Source: Hyphomicrobiales bacterium (GTDB lineage: Bacteria; Pseudomonadota; Alphaproteobacteria; Rhizobiales; Rhizobiaceae). From it: a DNA stretch of 64,000 nucleotides. Shown here piece by piece: positions 1 to 8,640 of the stretch (positions within the stretch are counted from its first letter, which is position 1; every line of letters begins with the position of its first letter). Under the pieces are notes generated by a model. That model had not been told where the DNA came from. It saw only the letters and a program-made list of their open reading frames with translations, and made no database searches. Made by a program: the position numbers and the translations under genes. The stretch covers positions 124,001 through 188,000 of the forward strand of contig UBMI01000009.1 of assembly GCA_900466475.1 (NCBI GenBank), read 5' to 3'.

Positions 1-269
1 CTGCTGGCGGTTTTCAGTTCCCCGGCGTTGGTATCGCCCTTGATATCGGCCGGCGGGTTCAAGAGAAAAGCGCGACGCCCTTTTTGCAGGATCGATCGAA
101 GCTGCCCCGTGTCGCCCACATCGGCGATGACGGGTTCGACACCGTCGCGTGCGATGACGGCGGCCTTGTCGGCACTGTGAACGAGAGCGATGACTTCCTC
201 GCCCGACGCCCGCAAAGCGTCGATAACGACAGAGCCTATATGTCCGGACGCGCCAAGGATGACATACAT
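1..269 (-). CDS. NmrA-like NAD(P)-binding oxidoreductase (5' part)
   Basis: The reading frame begins at the ATG ending at 269 and runs off the left edge, so only the first 89 residues are visible. The N-terminus is a Rossmann dinucleotide-binding start: beta strand MYVIL, then GASGHIG at residues 6-12, then an alpha helix and a conserved acidic strand end (IADVGD). This is typical of NmrA/atypical short-chain dehydrogenases, which bind NAD(P)H as redox sensors or quinone/azo reductases. A second NmrA-like gene lies at 2788-3666. The substrate cannot be inferred from this fragment. Confidence 0.8.
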   Translation of the reverse strand, partial: MYVILGASGHIGSVVIDALRASGEEVIALVHSADKAAVIARDGVEPVIADVGDTGQLRSILQKGRRAFLLNPPADIKGDTNAGELKTAS

Positions 270-376
270 GGGTGAAACTCGCAGACGATCATCAGGATAA
301 CTGCGCACACCGCTTCGAGGTTCCGTCGCTGATGTCGCCGGAGCTGTGAAGTTTGACTTTCGGGTAGGGACGCCGC

Positions 377-538
377 CTACGCACGCCAGAAGGGTCGGTG
401 GCTCTGCTCGAAGGCGGCTTCACGGGTCATGCCGAAATCCCTGAGCGTTTCGTCAGGCAAAGTATCCAGCTCGCGTGCGAAGAGGCGACGTTCGGTCCAG
501 CGTTCGCGCCACATGCGGAGCGTGTCGGTCACATGCAT
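377..538 (-). CDS. DUF1127 small protein
   Basis: A 53-residue basic protein with the DUF1127 pattern: an arginine/tryptophan-rich N-terminal helix followed by ELDTLPDETLRDFGMTRE, where the L.D..L.D.G..R core is diagnostic. The start at 538 is chosen because AAAGGAAA lies just upstream; a longer frame from 565 has no comparable site. In alphaproteobacteria several DUF1127 proteins are small RNA- or stress-linked regulators of phosphate and carbon metabolism, but many are unstudied. It is divergent from the LysR gene at 708. Confidence 0.8.
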   Translation of the reverse strand: MHVTDTLRMWRERWTERRLFARELDTLPDETLRDFGMTREAAFEQSHRPFWRA

Positions 539-707
539 GATGAAATTTCCTTTCTCTGTTGGCAAAACTCACCTATGATTGACGAAGGTGGAGGCGAAGA
601 TTTCCACTCGCTTTGCTCTTGTGTCATGGTTTTATGCCCATATCCGAATTCGAAAAAGCGCGTTATCTTCACGTCATCCGTTAGAAAAACTCACACAAGA
701 GAAGACC

Positions 708-1598
708 ATGGCCCGCCATCTGCCGCCGCTCTCCTATCTCCGGGCCTTCGAGGCCACTGCACGTCTCGGTTCGGTCACACGGGCAGCCGATGAGCTGGGG
801 CGCACGCACGGTGCCGTCTCGAAGCAGCTGCAGCTTTTGCAGGAGCAGCTTGGGCTTCCCGTGTTCGAGAAGTCAGGAACCGGCCTTCGGCTGAATGAGG
901 ATGGGGCGGCCTTCTTCACCACGGTGTCGCGGGCCTTCGATCTTCTGGAGGAGCGTTATCAGGAGCTGAAGTCGAGCCGGAACGAAGCAAGCGTGCATCT
1001 TTCCTGCAGCGCCACCTTCGCCATGGTCTGGCTGGTGCCGCGTCTGGCGGAATTCTACAGCCTCTATCCGAATTGCCGCGTGCAGCTGACCATGTCATCG
1101 AGCGCCCGCGACGCCGGCCCGAACCGGGCGAGGGACGGGGTGGATATCATGCTGAGCTGGGATCGGCTGTCACGGCCGCAGTTCAGGCGCGAGCATATCC
1201 CGCTCGCCTCCGTTTCCTTTGGCCTGGTGTCCGCACCGGATTATCCGTTCAGTACCGATGGCGATGATTTCAGCTTCCCAGCCCGCATTTCGCCCGACAG
1301 TTTGAGCGAACAATGGACCAACTGGCAGGCGGCGACCGGGCACAGGATCTCGGCGCAGTCGGAGCTCTACTTCCCGCATATGTATCTTTGTGTCAGCGCC
1401 GCCGTCAGCGGGCTTGGCGTGGCTTTGGTGGAGCGGCGTTTTGCGCTGAACGAGCTGAAAAGCGGCAAGCTGGTGGAACGATCGGAATTCCTGACTTACG
1501 AGAACGGTTTCGTGGCCGTCATTCAGCCTGGCCGCGCGCTCTCGCCGGCAGCGGGCCATTTCCTCGACTGGCTGCGCAGCGCCTTCGTGCGCGAATAG
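708..1598 (+). CDS. LysR-family transcriptional regulator (GcvA-like)
   Basis: A 296-residue protein with an N-terminal winged helix-turn-helix (LPPLSYLRAFEATARLGS onward, residues 5-65) and a LysR substrate-binding domain. The start ATG at 708 follows AAGAGAAG; the frame is open further upstream but that part has no LysR similarity. The opening 'LPPL..LRAFEA.AR' is typical of the GcvA/AmpR subgroup. Its target may be the divergent DUF1127 gene or the NmrA-like gene beyond it. The ligand is unknown. Confidence 0.88.
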   Translation: MARHLPPLSYLRAFEATARLGSVTRAADELGRTHGAVSKQLQLLQEQLGLPVFEKSGTGLRLNEDGAAFFTTVSRAFDLLEERYQELKSSRNEASVHLSCSATFAMVWLVPRLAEFYSLYPNCRVQLTMSSSARDAGPNRARDGVDIMLSWDRLSRPQFRREHIPLASVSFGLVSAPDYPFSTDGDDFSFPARISPDSLSEQWTNWQAATGHRISAQSELYFPHMYLCVSAAVSGLGVALVERRFALNELKSGKLVERSEFLTYENGFVAVIQPGRALSPAAGHFLDWLRSAFVRE

Positions 1599-1619
1599 AC
1601 CGGATAAACTCGCTTGCGC

Positions 1620-2012
1620 TCAGCGACGAAACAGATCCCGCGCAAGCCACAGGAAGAGGACGGCGGCGAGCAGCCAGACGATCACGATCGCCGCAAGCCC
1701 CGAACGGCTGACCGGGCGCTGCGTGCGCTCCGTGGCCATGTCCCTGAATTCCGACATCAGCGGCGCGGGAATAAGGCGGATGGCGATGAGGATGCCGAGC
1801 GGCACGATGATGAGATCATCGAGATAGCCGAGCACCGGGACGAAATCGGGTATGAGGTCAACAGGGGAAAGGGCGTAGGCAGCAACCGCCCCGGCAACGA
1901 TCTTGGCCATCAGGGGCGTGCGATCGTCACGCGCGGCGATCCAGAGCGCGACGACATCGCGCTTCACGCTCTGCGCCCATCGTTTTGCCGCCGTCAACCA
2001 TTCACCCATCAT
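1620..2012 (-). CDS. YkvA-family (DUF1232) membrane protein
   Basis: A 130-residue protein with the DUF1232 signature in the middle: AYALSPVDLIPDFVPVLGYL, where SP.DLIPDF.P..G..DD is the family hallmark, followed by a hydrophobic segment (residues 65-82) and a C-terminal transmembrane helix (about 105-125). Two consecutive Met codons leave the start ambiguous by one residue. The function of YkvA proteins is not established. It is convergent with the upstream LysR gene, with only 21 bases between the stops. Confidence 0.85.
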   Translation of the reverse strand: MMGEWLTAAKRWAQSVKRDVVALWIAARDDRTPLMAKIVAGAVAAYALSPVDLIPDFVPVLGYLDDLIIVPLGILIAIRLIPAPLMSEFRDMATERTQRPVSRSGLAAIVIVWLLAAVLFLWLARDLFRR

Positions 2013-2179
2013 TGCGCCGCCTGTCGGTTCGAGGATTGGGATGATCGCACATGCAGTTTAACATTTGACCGATTGTACGAAGGGCGAGTTGAAGCCCGGA
2101 TGTTTTCTGTTTGTTCTTTTTCGCCGTTCAGTTACATTGCATACGTGCGTGGCGTTTATTTTCGCGAAAAGAGAGTTGA

Positions 2180-2476
2180 ATGAAGACGATTTTGTTTGGG
2201 ATTTTCTTGCTGACGGCCGGGAGCGCGTCTGCATCGTGCGAGCTGGTTTCGGCTCCGTGTTCCACCGACAGTTCAGGCAATACCTATATCAGGGAGCAGA
2301 ATCTCGGCGGCGGCTATAACACCTATCGAAACGGCGATCTCTATTCGCAGACGCATCAGCAGCTCAACGGCACCTATCGAGAGACCTATTCGAGCGGCGG
2401 CTACCGGACTTATTACAGCGACCCCAACCGCAGCAGCCCATATCAGGATGATTCGAAGGGTACGGTTGGCCGCTGA
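2180..2476 (+). CDS. Small secreted protein, uncharacterised
   Basis: A 98-residue protein with a clear Sec signal peptide (KTILFGIFLLTAGSASA, cleavage after about residue 19) and a mature part rich in Tyr, Ser, Gly and Asn (GGGYNTYRNGDLYSQT, YSSGGYRTYYSDPN). An AAAGAGAG sequence precedes the ATG. The composition resembles small periplasmic or extracellular proteins common in Rhizobiaceae; no enzymatic motif is visible. Two Cys residues (CELVSAPC) right after the cleavage site could form a disulfide. Confidence 0.7.
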   Translation: MKTILFGIFLLTAGSASASCELVSAPCSTDSSGNTYIREQNLGGGYNTYRNGDLYSQTHQQLNGTYRETYSSGGYRTYYSDPNRSSPYQDDSKGTVGR

Positions 2477-2561
2477 GGCGAAAGCGATCTGCCGTACACT
2501 CGAGGCGTAGTCGGCGCCAACGGCGCTATCGCGGATGCTCGGTACTCTCGCCGGAATTGCT

Positions 2562-2711
2562 CTAGTGATGCTTGAAGTACTGCACCTCGCGTTCATGCTT
2601 CTCAGCCGCTTCCCGGGTCTTGAAGGTGCCAAGGTTCTTGCGTTTGTTCGTCTTGGCGTCGGGTTTGCGGGAATAGAGACGATATTCGCCTGATTTCAGT
2701 TTGCGGATCAT
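2562..2711 (-). CDS. Short conserved basic protein
   Basis: A 49-residue protein rich in Lys and Arg (RLYSRKPDAKTNKRKNLGTF, then TREAAEKHEREVQYFKHH). The start at 2711 is supported by AGGAGGT eight bases upstream; a longer frame from 2804 lacks a site and overlaps the next gene. The pattern 'SGEYRLYSRK...GTF.TREAAEKHEREVQYFK' looks like a single-domain family in which a two-strand sheet precedes a helix, as in integrase arm-type domains, but the function is unknown. Confidence 0.7.
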   Translation of the reverse strand: MIRKLKSGEYRLYSRKPDAKTNKRKNLGTFKTREAAEKHEREVQYFKHH

Positions 2712-2787
2712 CGGAACCTCCTGTGCTGAGGGATAAATCCCCTCAGCCTCGTCCGGTTCCGTTTTGCCGGAACGACCCTCCCTGAAG

Positions 2788-3666
2788 TCACCGTTCGGCG
2801 ACAATAGGCCTCAGTGCGTCGACAAGTTCGGTGGGGCCTTTTCGGATATCGCGCGCATTCGGCTCGACCTCGATGAGGCCGCCCCTGCTGTGAACCTCGT
2901 AGAGCTCGGTCAGAAGATCGGCAGCGCTGGCGCTCATCACCCGGCCCAGGCTTTCCCGCCATTGCGAGCGGGGCAGGGCTTCAGCGGTAATCGTGCGCCC
3001 CAGCAGCTGGCTCAGCGCTGCAGCCACGTCGCTGGCGCTATAGCGGCGCGGGCCTTCCGCATGAACGATCTGTTCGCGCGTCTCGATGTCGGGCCGAAGC
3101 AGGAGATCGGCGGCGATGCGGCCGACATCCTGTGCCGAGACGTTGGGGATCTGCTTTTCGACCGGGTCATGAAAGCTCGGCAGGATGCCGGTTGCGATCG
3201 CTATCGGCGCGACGCGGCCCCAGCCTTCCATATGCTCGGCCGACCGCAGAAAGATCCGGCGCATATCGAGCTGGCGAAGGCGCTGTTCGAACAGGTAGAA
3301 CATGCTCGGCATGGCGAAGCCTTCGCCGAGATGGGCGCCGTAATCGGAAATGGCAAGCACGAGGGCGGGGCGCGCCTCCTCCAAAGCCCCGGCAATGCTT
3401 TCGATCGAGCGGCGCATATCGCCTTTTATGTCCTCGGCCCGAGGGTCGGCCGGCAGAATGACCTGAACGCTGTCGGCATCCGATATCGCTGCGGCAAGCG
3501 CCCTGGCGTCCTGCAGATCGGCAAATGCGACTTCGCAGCCGATGGCGCTCAGGCGGTCAGCCTTTGCCGGATCGCGCAGGATGGCGCGCACAGGCACCCC
3601 TGCCTCGCGCAGCGTCCTGGCGGTCGAATAGCCGATCTTTCCAGCGGCTCCGAGGATTGCAATCAT
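2788..3666 (-). CDS. NmrA-family NAD(P)-binding protein
   Basis: A 292-residue atypical short-chain dehydrogenase with the Rossmann motif GAAGKIG at residues 5-11 of the chosen start, and a C-terminal region like NmrA/QOR2 proteins. The start at 3666 is preceded by AAGGAGAAAGAC. The canonical SDR Tyr-x-x-x-Lys catalytic pair is not obvious, as is usual for NmrA sensors. It is followed, after a short gap, by the 49-residue basic protein on the same strand; the AraC regulator at 3729-4625 is upstream on the same strand and may control it. Confidence 0.85.
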   Translation of the reverse strand: MIAILGAAGKIGYSTARTLREAGVPVRAILRDPAKADRLSAIGCEVAFADLQDARALAAAISDADSVQVILPADPRAEDIKGDMRRSIESIAGALEEARPALVLAISDYGAHLGEGFAMPSMFYLFEQRLRQLDMRRIFLRSAEHMEGWGRVAPIAIATGILPSFHDPVEKQIPNVSAQDVGRIAADLLLRPDIETREQIVHAEGPRRYSASDVAAALSQLLGRTITAEALPRSQWRESLGRVMSASAADLLTELYEVHSRGGLIEVEPNARDIRKGPTELVDALRPIVAER

Positions 3667-3728
3667 GTCTTTCTCCTTGCTGGTGACGCGCAAGGACTAG
3701 AGGGCCGCACCGAAAGCGTCGCACAAAT

Positions 3729-4625
3729 TCAGGCCGGTCTTTGCAATTTCGGGCGGAATTCGCCCACTTCGCGCAAGATCTCTCCGGGTGTCTGGCCGAT
3801 GAGCCGGCGCATGGTCGTCGCCATATGGCTTTGATGGGCAAAGCCTGCGGCAAGGGCAATCTCGCTTGCGGCCATATCCGTCGTCGTCATCAGGGCACGG
3901 GCATATTCGACGCGGCGGCGGATGACATATTGGTGCACGGAAAGGCCGGTGCTGTTGCGAAACAGGCTCTTCAGCCTTGTGACGCTGACGCCGGCAACGA
4001 CAGCCAGATCCGCCAGATGCAGCTTCCGGTCCAGATGGGTCTCGATGAATTCCGTCAACATCCGCAATTGCCGGGCCGAGAGTTTTTGTTCACGACCAAT
4101 CTCTGGCCGAGGCGCACCATTGCTCGACGTCTCGATCAACCGGATGGCGAGCGCGTTGGCGAGAAGATCGATATAGAGCGGCTCTGATGGCATATCGGCC
4201 TCCAGATCCGCCTTGATCGCCCGGCAGATCGCTTCGATGCCGGCATCGCGCAGCTGGAATCTTGGCTGCAGCTCGATCTCGCTGAAATCCCGCCCGAGAT
4301 CTTCTGCGACCTGCTGCAGCCGCGACGGATCGAGACTTACACGCAGGATCCGGCAATCGGCATCATCCTCCCAGGACCCGTCGAGGCCGGCCGGGACGAC
4401 ATCGATATCGCCCGGCTTCTGGACGCGGCGCATGCGCTTGCCGCCGCAGTGGCAATCGGCATTGACGGGTGGACCGAAGTGGATGCCGAGACGATGCATG
4501 TCACCACCCGGAACGCGGGAGATTCCGCGCGGGATATGCAGGAATTCGGCCGCGAGCCCATTCCACGCCCGTCCGGCGCTGGTCAGCAGGATCTGCGGCG
4601 AGGTCTGCAAGGATGAAGCTGTCAT
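3729..4625 (-). CDS. AraC-family transcriptional regulator
   Basis: A 298-residue protein. The N-terminal 170 residues form a cupin-like ligand-binding region; the C-terminus has two AraC helix-turn-helix units (LHLADLAVVAGVSVTRLKSL and MAASEIALAAGFAHQSHM, then TTMRRLIGQTPGEILR). The start at 4625 is chosen because upstream residues in the longer frame are low complexity and unlike the family. The gene sits between a ThDP enzyme (upstream, same strand) and the NmrA-like gene (downstream, same strand) and could regulate either. Confidence 0.88.
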   Translation of the reverse strand: MTASSLQTSPQILLTSAGRAWNGLAAEFLHIPRGISRVPGGDMHRLGIHFGPPVNADCHCGGKRMRRVQKPGDIDVVPAGLDGSWEDDADCRILRVSLDPSRLQQVAEDLGRDFSEIELQPRFQLRDAGIEAICRAIKADLEADMPSEPLYIDLLANALAIRLIETSSNGAPRPEIGREQKLSARQLRMLTEFIETHLDRKLHLADLAVVAGVSVTRLKSLFRNSTGLSVHQYVIRRRVEYARALMTTTDMAASEIALAAGFAHQSHMATTMRRLIGQTPGEILREVGEFRPKLQRPA

Positions 4626-4716
4626 GATCTGTCTTTGCTTTTGGCAGGGGCTTTCGGCTGGAGGCGGAGATGCTATGTCGCAATCGCCGCCTTGCCAACC
4701 GGGGTCGCCTGAACGC

Positions 4717-6270
4717 TCAAATGATCGCTTCGATGAGAAACGGCCCGCGGCGCCTGAGTGCGCTTTCGAAGAGATCGGCAAATTGCTCGCAGCTATGCGC
4801 GCCTGCGGCATCGACGCCCATGCCCTTGGCGATCGACACCCAGTCCCAGGCCGGGTGATCGAGGTTCATCATCCGCCGGGCGTTCTCGCCGATGCCGTTG
4901 ACGCCGACATTGCGCATCTCGGCATGCAGCACGGCATAGGCGCGGTTGGCGAAGATGATCGTGATCACGTCGAGATTTTCACGCGCCTGCGTCCACAGGC
5001 CCTGGACCGTATACATGCCGCTGCCATCCGCCTGCAGGTTGATGACCTTGCGGTCGGGACAGGCAACCGCTGCACCCGTTGCCAGCGGAATGCCGCAGCC
5101 GATCGAGCCGCCCGTGTTCATCAGGTAGTCATGGGGCGCCGCGCCGGACGAAAGTTCGAAGAAACGGCGGGCGGAGGTGACACCTTCGTCGCAGACGATG
5201 GCATTGTCTGGAAGTCGCGCCGCCACCATCACGGCGATCGCATCTTCGGTCAGGTGTCCGAACGGAACGATATCGTCGGAAAGGACCGGCGATCGCGATT
5301 GAGGCAGCGACTGCCTCACGTCGAGTTCATCCCGCAGCGCCTCCAGCGCGCCTTTCAGATCCTCGCCATGCCTGGCAAGGGTCAAAACCTTGCAGCCTTT
5401 GCGCACCAGCCGTCCGGGCTTTCCCGGATAGGCAAAGAAGGCGACGGGCTCGGGCGCGCCCGCCAGCACCAGCACATCGATATCGGCCAGCAGATCCAGC
5501 GCGGCGTCGATCGGGTAGGGGATGCGGGTGAGGGCAACACGGCCGCGGCCGCGCTCGACCCTTGGCAGCTGCATCTCACAGAAGAGACGCACATCCCTGG
5601 CAGCCGCAATTGCACCCGCGATCTCCAGGGAGTCTGCGCGGGCTGCCGCGCCGCTGAGAAGAATGCCGACCTCGCCGGGCGCATCTCTGATGGCGTCGGC
5701 AACCCCGCGCACGCTGTCCATGTTTACGGCATGAGGCTCCGGCCGGGGCAGCCTGATCGGCTGATCCACTTCGACATCGCCCCAGGCGGCATCTGCCGGC
5801 AGGATGAGCGTTGCCACACCGGGCGGTGACAAGGAGGCGCGATAGGCAGCCTCCGTCGCGCCGACAATATCTTCCGGGCTGCTGATGCGGTGCACCCAGT
5901 TGGACATCGTGCCTGCCAGGCCCTCAATGTCGGATGTCAGCGGCGCATCGAGGGGCAGATGATAGGACGCATGGTCGCCGACAATGTTGATGACAGGTAT
6001 CCGCGCGCGCCGCGCATTGTGGAGATTGGCAAGGCCATTGGCGAGGCCCGGCCCGGTATGCAGCAAGGTCGCGGCCGGGCGATCGGTCATGCGCGCGTAG
6101 CCGTCGGCTGCGCCCGTCACCACGCCCTCTGAAAGACCGAGGATGCAACGCATCTCGGGCTTGCGGTCGAGCGCCGCCACGAAATGCATTTCCGATGTAC
6201 CGGGATTGGCAAAACATACGCTGACATCGTTTGCCAGAAGCGTATCACACAGGCTGTCTGCACCGTTCAT
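4717..6270 (-). CDS. ThDP-dependent enzyme, acetolactate synthase large subunit-like
   Basis: A 517-residue protein with the three-domain layout of the acetolactate synthase/benzoylformate decarboxylase superfamily. The ThDP-activating glutamate is in GLSEGVVTGAADGYAR (Glu48). The cofactor-binding motif near residue 420 reads ADGSGMYT...FANRAY instead of the usual GDG...NN. At 517 residues it is shorter than catabolic or biosynthetic AHAS, and no regulatory subunit gene is adjacent, so valine/isoleucine synthesis is unlikely. A 2-oxoacid decarboxylase or carboligase is the safer reading. It is divergent from an alpha/beta hydrolase at 6425, suggesting a shared catabolic pathway. Confidence 0.85.
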   Translation of the reverse strand: MNGADSLCDTLLANDVSVCFANPGTSEMHFVAALDRKPEMRCILGLSEGVVTGAADGYARMTDRPAATLLHTGPGLANGLANLHNARRARIPVINIVGDHASYHLPLDAPLTSDIEGLAGTMSNWVHRISSPEDIVGATEAAYRASLSPPGVATLILPADAAWGDVEVDQPIRLPRPEPHAVNMDSVRGVADAIRDAPGEVGILLSGAAARADSLEIAGAIAAARDVRLFCEMQLPRVERGRGRVALTRIPYPIDAALDLLADIDVLVLAGAPEPVAFFAYPGKPGRLVRKGCKVLTLARHGEDLKGALEALRDELDVRQSLPQSRSPVLSDDIVPFGHLTEDAIAVMVAARLPDNAIVCDEGVTSARRFFELSSGAAPHDYLMNTGGSIGCGIPLATGAAVACPDRKVINLQADGSGMYTVQGLWTQARENLDVITIIFANRAYAVLHAEMRNVGVNGIGENARRMMNLDHPAWDWVSIAKGMGVDAAGAHSCEQFADLFESALRRRGPFLIEAII

Positions 6271-6424
6271 GACAGTTACCTCCCGCTTTCAACAGCCTTG
6301 CACGGGAAGAGCATGAGCACAACCTCCAATAATGTCTCAGGTAAGCGCGTTTTCGTGACAGGGTCGAAAGCCGCCACTATAGTCATTGCGATCGCTGCGG
6401 CGGCAGCCATTGGTGGAGTTGGCG

Positions 6425-7639
6425 ATGAGCATGCTGTTCAGGAACCAGTTGCATGAGGATTTCGGCAGCTGGCCGATTGCCTATATTCCCTATGGCGGGG
6501 CGGATTTCGGCGAGATCCGGGCTGTGGCGGAAGCCGTCGGGGATGGCGATGACGGCGCATTTTACCAGGCTTGGATTTCGGCCGGCGACCGGCTGAAAGA
6601 AGAGGCCGAGGCAGCGCTCTCCAGGGGCCATAAGGTCAGCGCACGCGAGCTTTATCTGAGAGCGAGCGTCTTCTATGCGGCTTCCTATCATCCGCTCTAT
6701 GGTGCGCCCGTCGATCCGCGCCTGCTTTCCGCCTTCCGCAAGCAGACGGACGCACTGGAAAGAGGGCTTGCGCTCTCGGCGCCGACGATCGAGCCGCTCG
6801 CCATACCATTCGGCAAGACGCCGATGCCCGGATATTTCGTCCCGGCACAGGGTCTCGAGCATGAGGTGCGGCCGCTCATCATCTTCAACAACGGCTATGA
6901 CTGCACCATCACTGACACCTATTTCGCCTGCGCCGTCGCGGCTTCGCGGCACGGCTATCACAGCCTGCTTTTCGACGGTCCCGGCCAGGGCGCCATGCTC
7001 TACGAGCACGGCATACCGCTGCGGCCGGACTGGGACGTGGTCATCAGGGCGGTGGTGGATTTTGCGGTCAACCATCCGCTCGTCGACCCTGATCGGATCG
7101 CGCTCAGCGGCTGGAGCCTCGGCGGGCTCCTGGCGCCGCGCGGGGCGGCGGGAGAGCCGCGCATTGCCGCGCTCATTGCCGATCCTGGCACCTGGAGCAT
7201 TGCCGACGGTTTTCGCCGGGTCATCATCCAGAAATTCGGCGTCCCGGCGGAAGCGGCGGCCGATCTCGGCGCTCTCGACCAGAAACTGCTCGATACGATG
7301 GACGCTTTCTTGCGCGCCAACCCGGTGCTGAGCTGGAAGGTGGTGCAACGCGGTTTCTGGGTGCATGGAGTGGATAATCTCAGGGCCTTCCTCGCCTCGG
7401 CCGAACTTTTCACCATGCGGGGACATGCCGAGCGCATCCAGTGCCCGACATTGATCACCCAGGCCGAGAATGATGGGCTTGCTGCCGACGCCGGCTTCTT
7501 CTTCGATGCATTGCGCGGCCCGAAGACGCTGATGCGGTTCACCGCCGCAGAGGGCGCGGATGGCCATTGCGAGATGAAGAACCGGTCATTGCTCAACAGG
7601 CGCGTCCTGGACTGGCTCGACGAGCAATTCAGGGCCTGA
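6425..7639 (+). CDS. Alpha/beta hydrolase, DHPON-hydrolase-like
   Basis: A 404-residue hydrolase with an N-terminal helical cap of about 130 residues and an alpha/beta core. The nucleophile elbow is GWSLGG (Ser231), the acid is probably in QAENDG, and the His is in GADGHCEMKNR near the C-terminus. This long-cap layout is shared with 2,6-dihydroxypseudooxynicotine hydrolase and fungal VVD-type C-C hydrolases. The start at 6425 follows GGTGGAG. It is divergent from the ThDP enzyme, so both may act on one aromatic or diketone substrate, with the LysR at 7662 or the AraC at 3729 as regulator. Confidence 0.83.
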   Translation: MSMLFRNQLHEDFGSWPIAYIPYGGADFGEIRAVAEAVGDGDDGAFYQAWISAGDRLKEEAEAALSRGHKVSARELYLRASVFYAASYHPLYGAPVDPRLLSAFRKQTDALERGLALSAPTIEPLAIPFGKTPMPGYFVPAQGLEHEVRPLIIFNNGYDCTITDTYFACAVAASRHGYHSLLFDGPGQGAMLYEHGIPLRPDWDVVIRAVVDFAVNHPLVDPDRIALSGWSLGGLLAPRGAAGEPRIAALIADPGTWSIADGFRRVIIQKFGVPAEAAADLGALDQKLLDTMDAFLRANPVLSWKVVQRGFWVHGVDNLRAFLASAELFTMRGHAERIQCPTLITQAENDGLAADAGFFFDALRGPKTLMRFTAAEGADGHCEMKNRSLLNRRVLDWLDEQFRA

Positions 7640-7661
7640 TCGTCGGGCAGCCAGACATTGC

Positions 7662-8543
7662 TTAGGCCGATGTCAGATGGTCCAGAAGGTTGCGGGCGTG
7701 GACCGGCAGGTCCGCGCCTTGCGCCGTGCAGACCACCAGCCGTCGGGTTGCCCAATCGTCCGCCAGGCCGATCACGACAATTCCGCATGACCGCTTCGCG
7801 CGGCGGGCGGCCGTATCCGGCACGATGCCGATGCCGGCGCCTGCACCGACCAGCCGGCAGATGGCCTCGAAATCGCGCAACCGCACGCGGATCTTGAGCC
7901 TGACGCCGATGCGGCTCGCCTGGGCATCGATGTGATCCTGAAGGGCGCCGCCGGCAAGTGCGATGAAATGTTCGCCGGCAAGATCAGCGAAACGGACGCT
8001 GCTCTCCCGCGCCAGAGAATGGCCGCTGCCTACGATGACGACGAGCCGATCGGTCGCGAAAGGTCTCGCCGTCAGGCCGGCCATCTCAGCCGCGGCAGAG
8101 AGGATGCCGATCTCGGCATGGCCGGCTGCGACACTTCTCGCAATCTCGACGCTCTGGCGCTCCTTCAATTGCAGATCCACCTGCGGGTTGGCGGCCATCC
8201 AGCCGGCCAGCTTTTCCGGCAGGTGTTCCGATATGGCGGCCGTGTTGGCGAGAATGCTGATCGTCGAGCGCAGCCCGCGTGCATATTCGCCGAGTTCGCC
8301 GTGCATCTGCCTGAGCTGGCCGAGGATCAGGCGGGCATGATGAGCAAGTGCTGCGCCGGCCTCAGTCGGGGAGACGCCGCGCCGGCCGCGCTCAAGCAAG
8401 GCGACTTCGCCAAGCGCCTCCATGTCGCGCAGGCGTTCGCTGGCAGCGGCAAGCGACAGGCCCACGTCTGCCGCCCCATGGGTAATGCTGCCGGCATCGA
8501 CGACGGCGAGGAACAGGCGAAGGTCGGTCAGATCGAAACGCAT
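7662..8543 (-). CDS. LysR-family transcriptional regulator
   Basis: A 293-residue LysR protein: N-terminal HTH (LRLFLAVVDAGSITHGAADV, residues 8-60) and a substrate-binding domain. It is convergent with the hydrolase at 6425 (22 bases between stops) and divergent from the TauE/SafE exporter at 8641. An inverted repeat with 10-bp arms at 8565-8589 lies in the shared promoter region, so the exporter is the most likely target. Confidence 0.88.
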   Translation of the reverse strand: MRFDLTDLRLFLAVVDAGSITHGAADVGLSLAAASERLRDMEALGEVALLERGRRGVSPTEAGAALAHHARLILGQLRQMHGELGEYARGLRSTISILANTAAISEHLPEKLAGWMAANPQVDLQLKERQSVEIARSVAAGHAEIGILSAAAEMAGLTARPFATDRLVVIVGSGHSLARESSVRFADLAGEHFIALAGGALQDHIDAQASRIGVRLKIRVRLRDFEAICRLVGAGAGIGIVPDTAARRAKRSCGIVVIGLADDWATRRLVVCTAQGADLPVHARNLLDHLTSA

Positions 8544-8564
8544 TTTTCAAGGATAGGTTATTTT

Positions 8565-8589
8565 CAGCCTTCGGACCAGCCGAAGGCTG
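8565..8589. promoter_or_regulatory. Inverted repeat in LysR/TauE divergent promoter
   Basis: CAGCCTTCGG, five bases, then CCGAAGGCTG: a perfect 10-bp-arm dyad between the divergent starts at 8543 and 8641. It could be the LysR operator or a 5' UTR hairpin of the LysR gene. The dyad is seen directly; the role is inferred. Confidence 0.45.
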
Positions 8590-8640
8590 GGCGAGGGACT
8601 TCCGCATTGTGCCGATACTGGAAGCTGCTACCGATGCGGC

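Noticed and set aside
398..793. 131-codon plus-strand frame over the DUF1127 and LysR starts
   Set aside because: It overlaps two genes with clear family features and has no recognisable domain or RBS.
2764..3834. 356-codon plus-strand frame opposite the NmrA-like gene
   Set aside because: It is a shadow of the high-GC third-position bias of the minus-strand gene; Rossmann features are on the minus strand.
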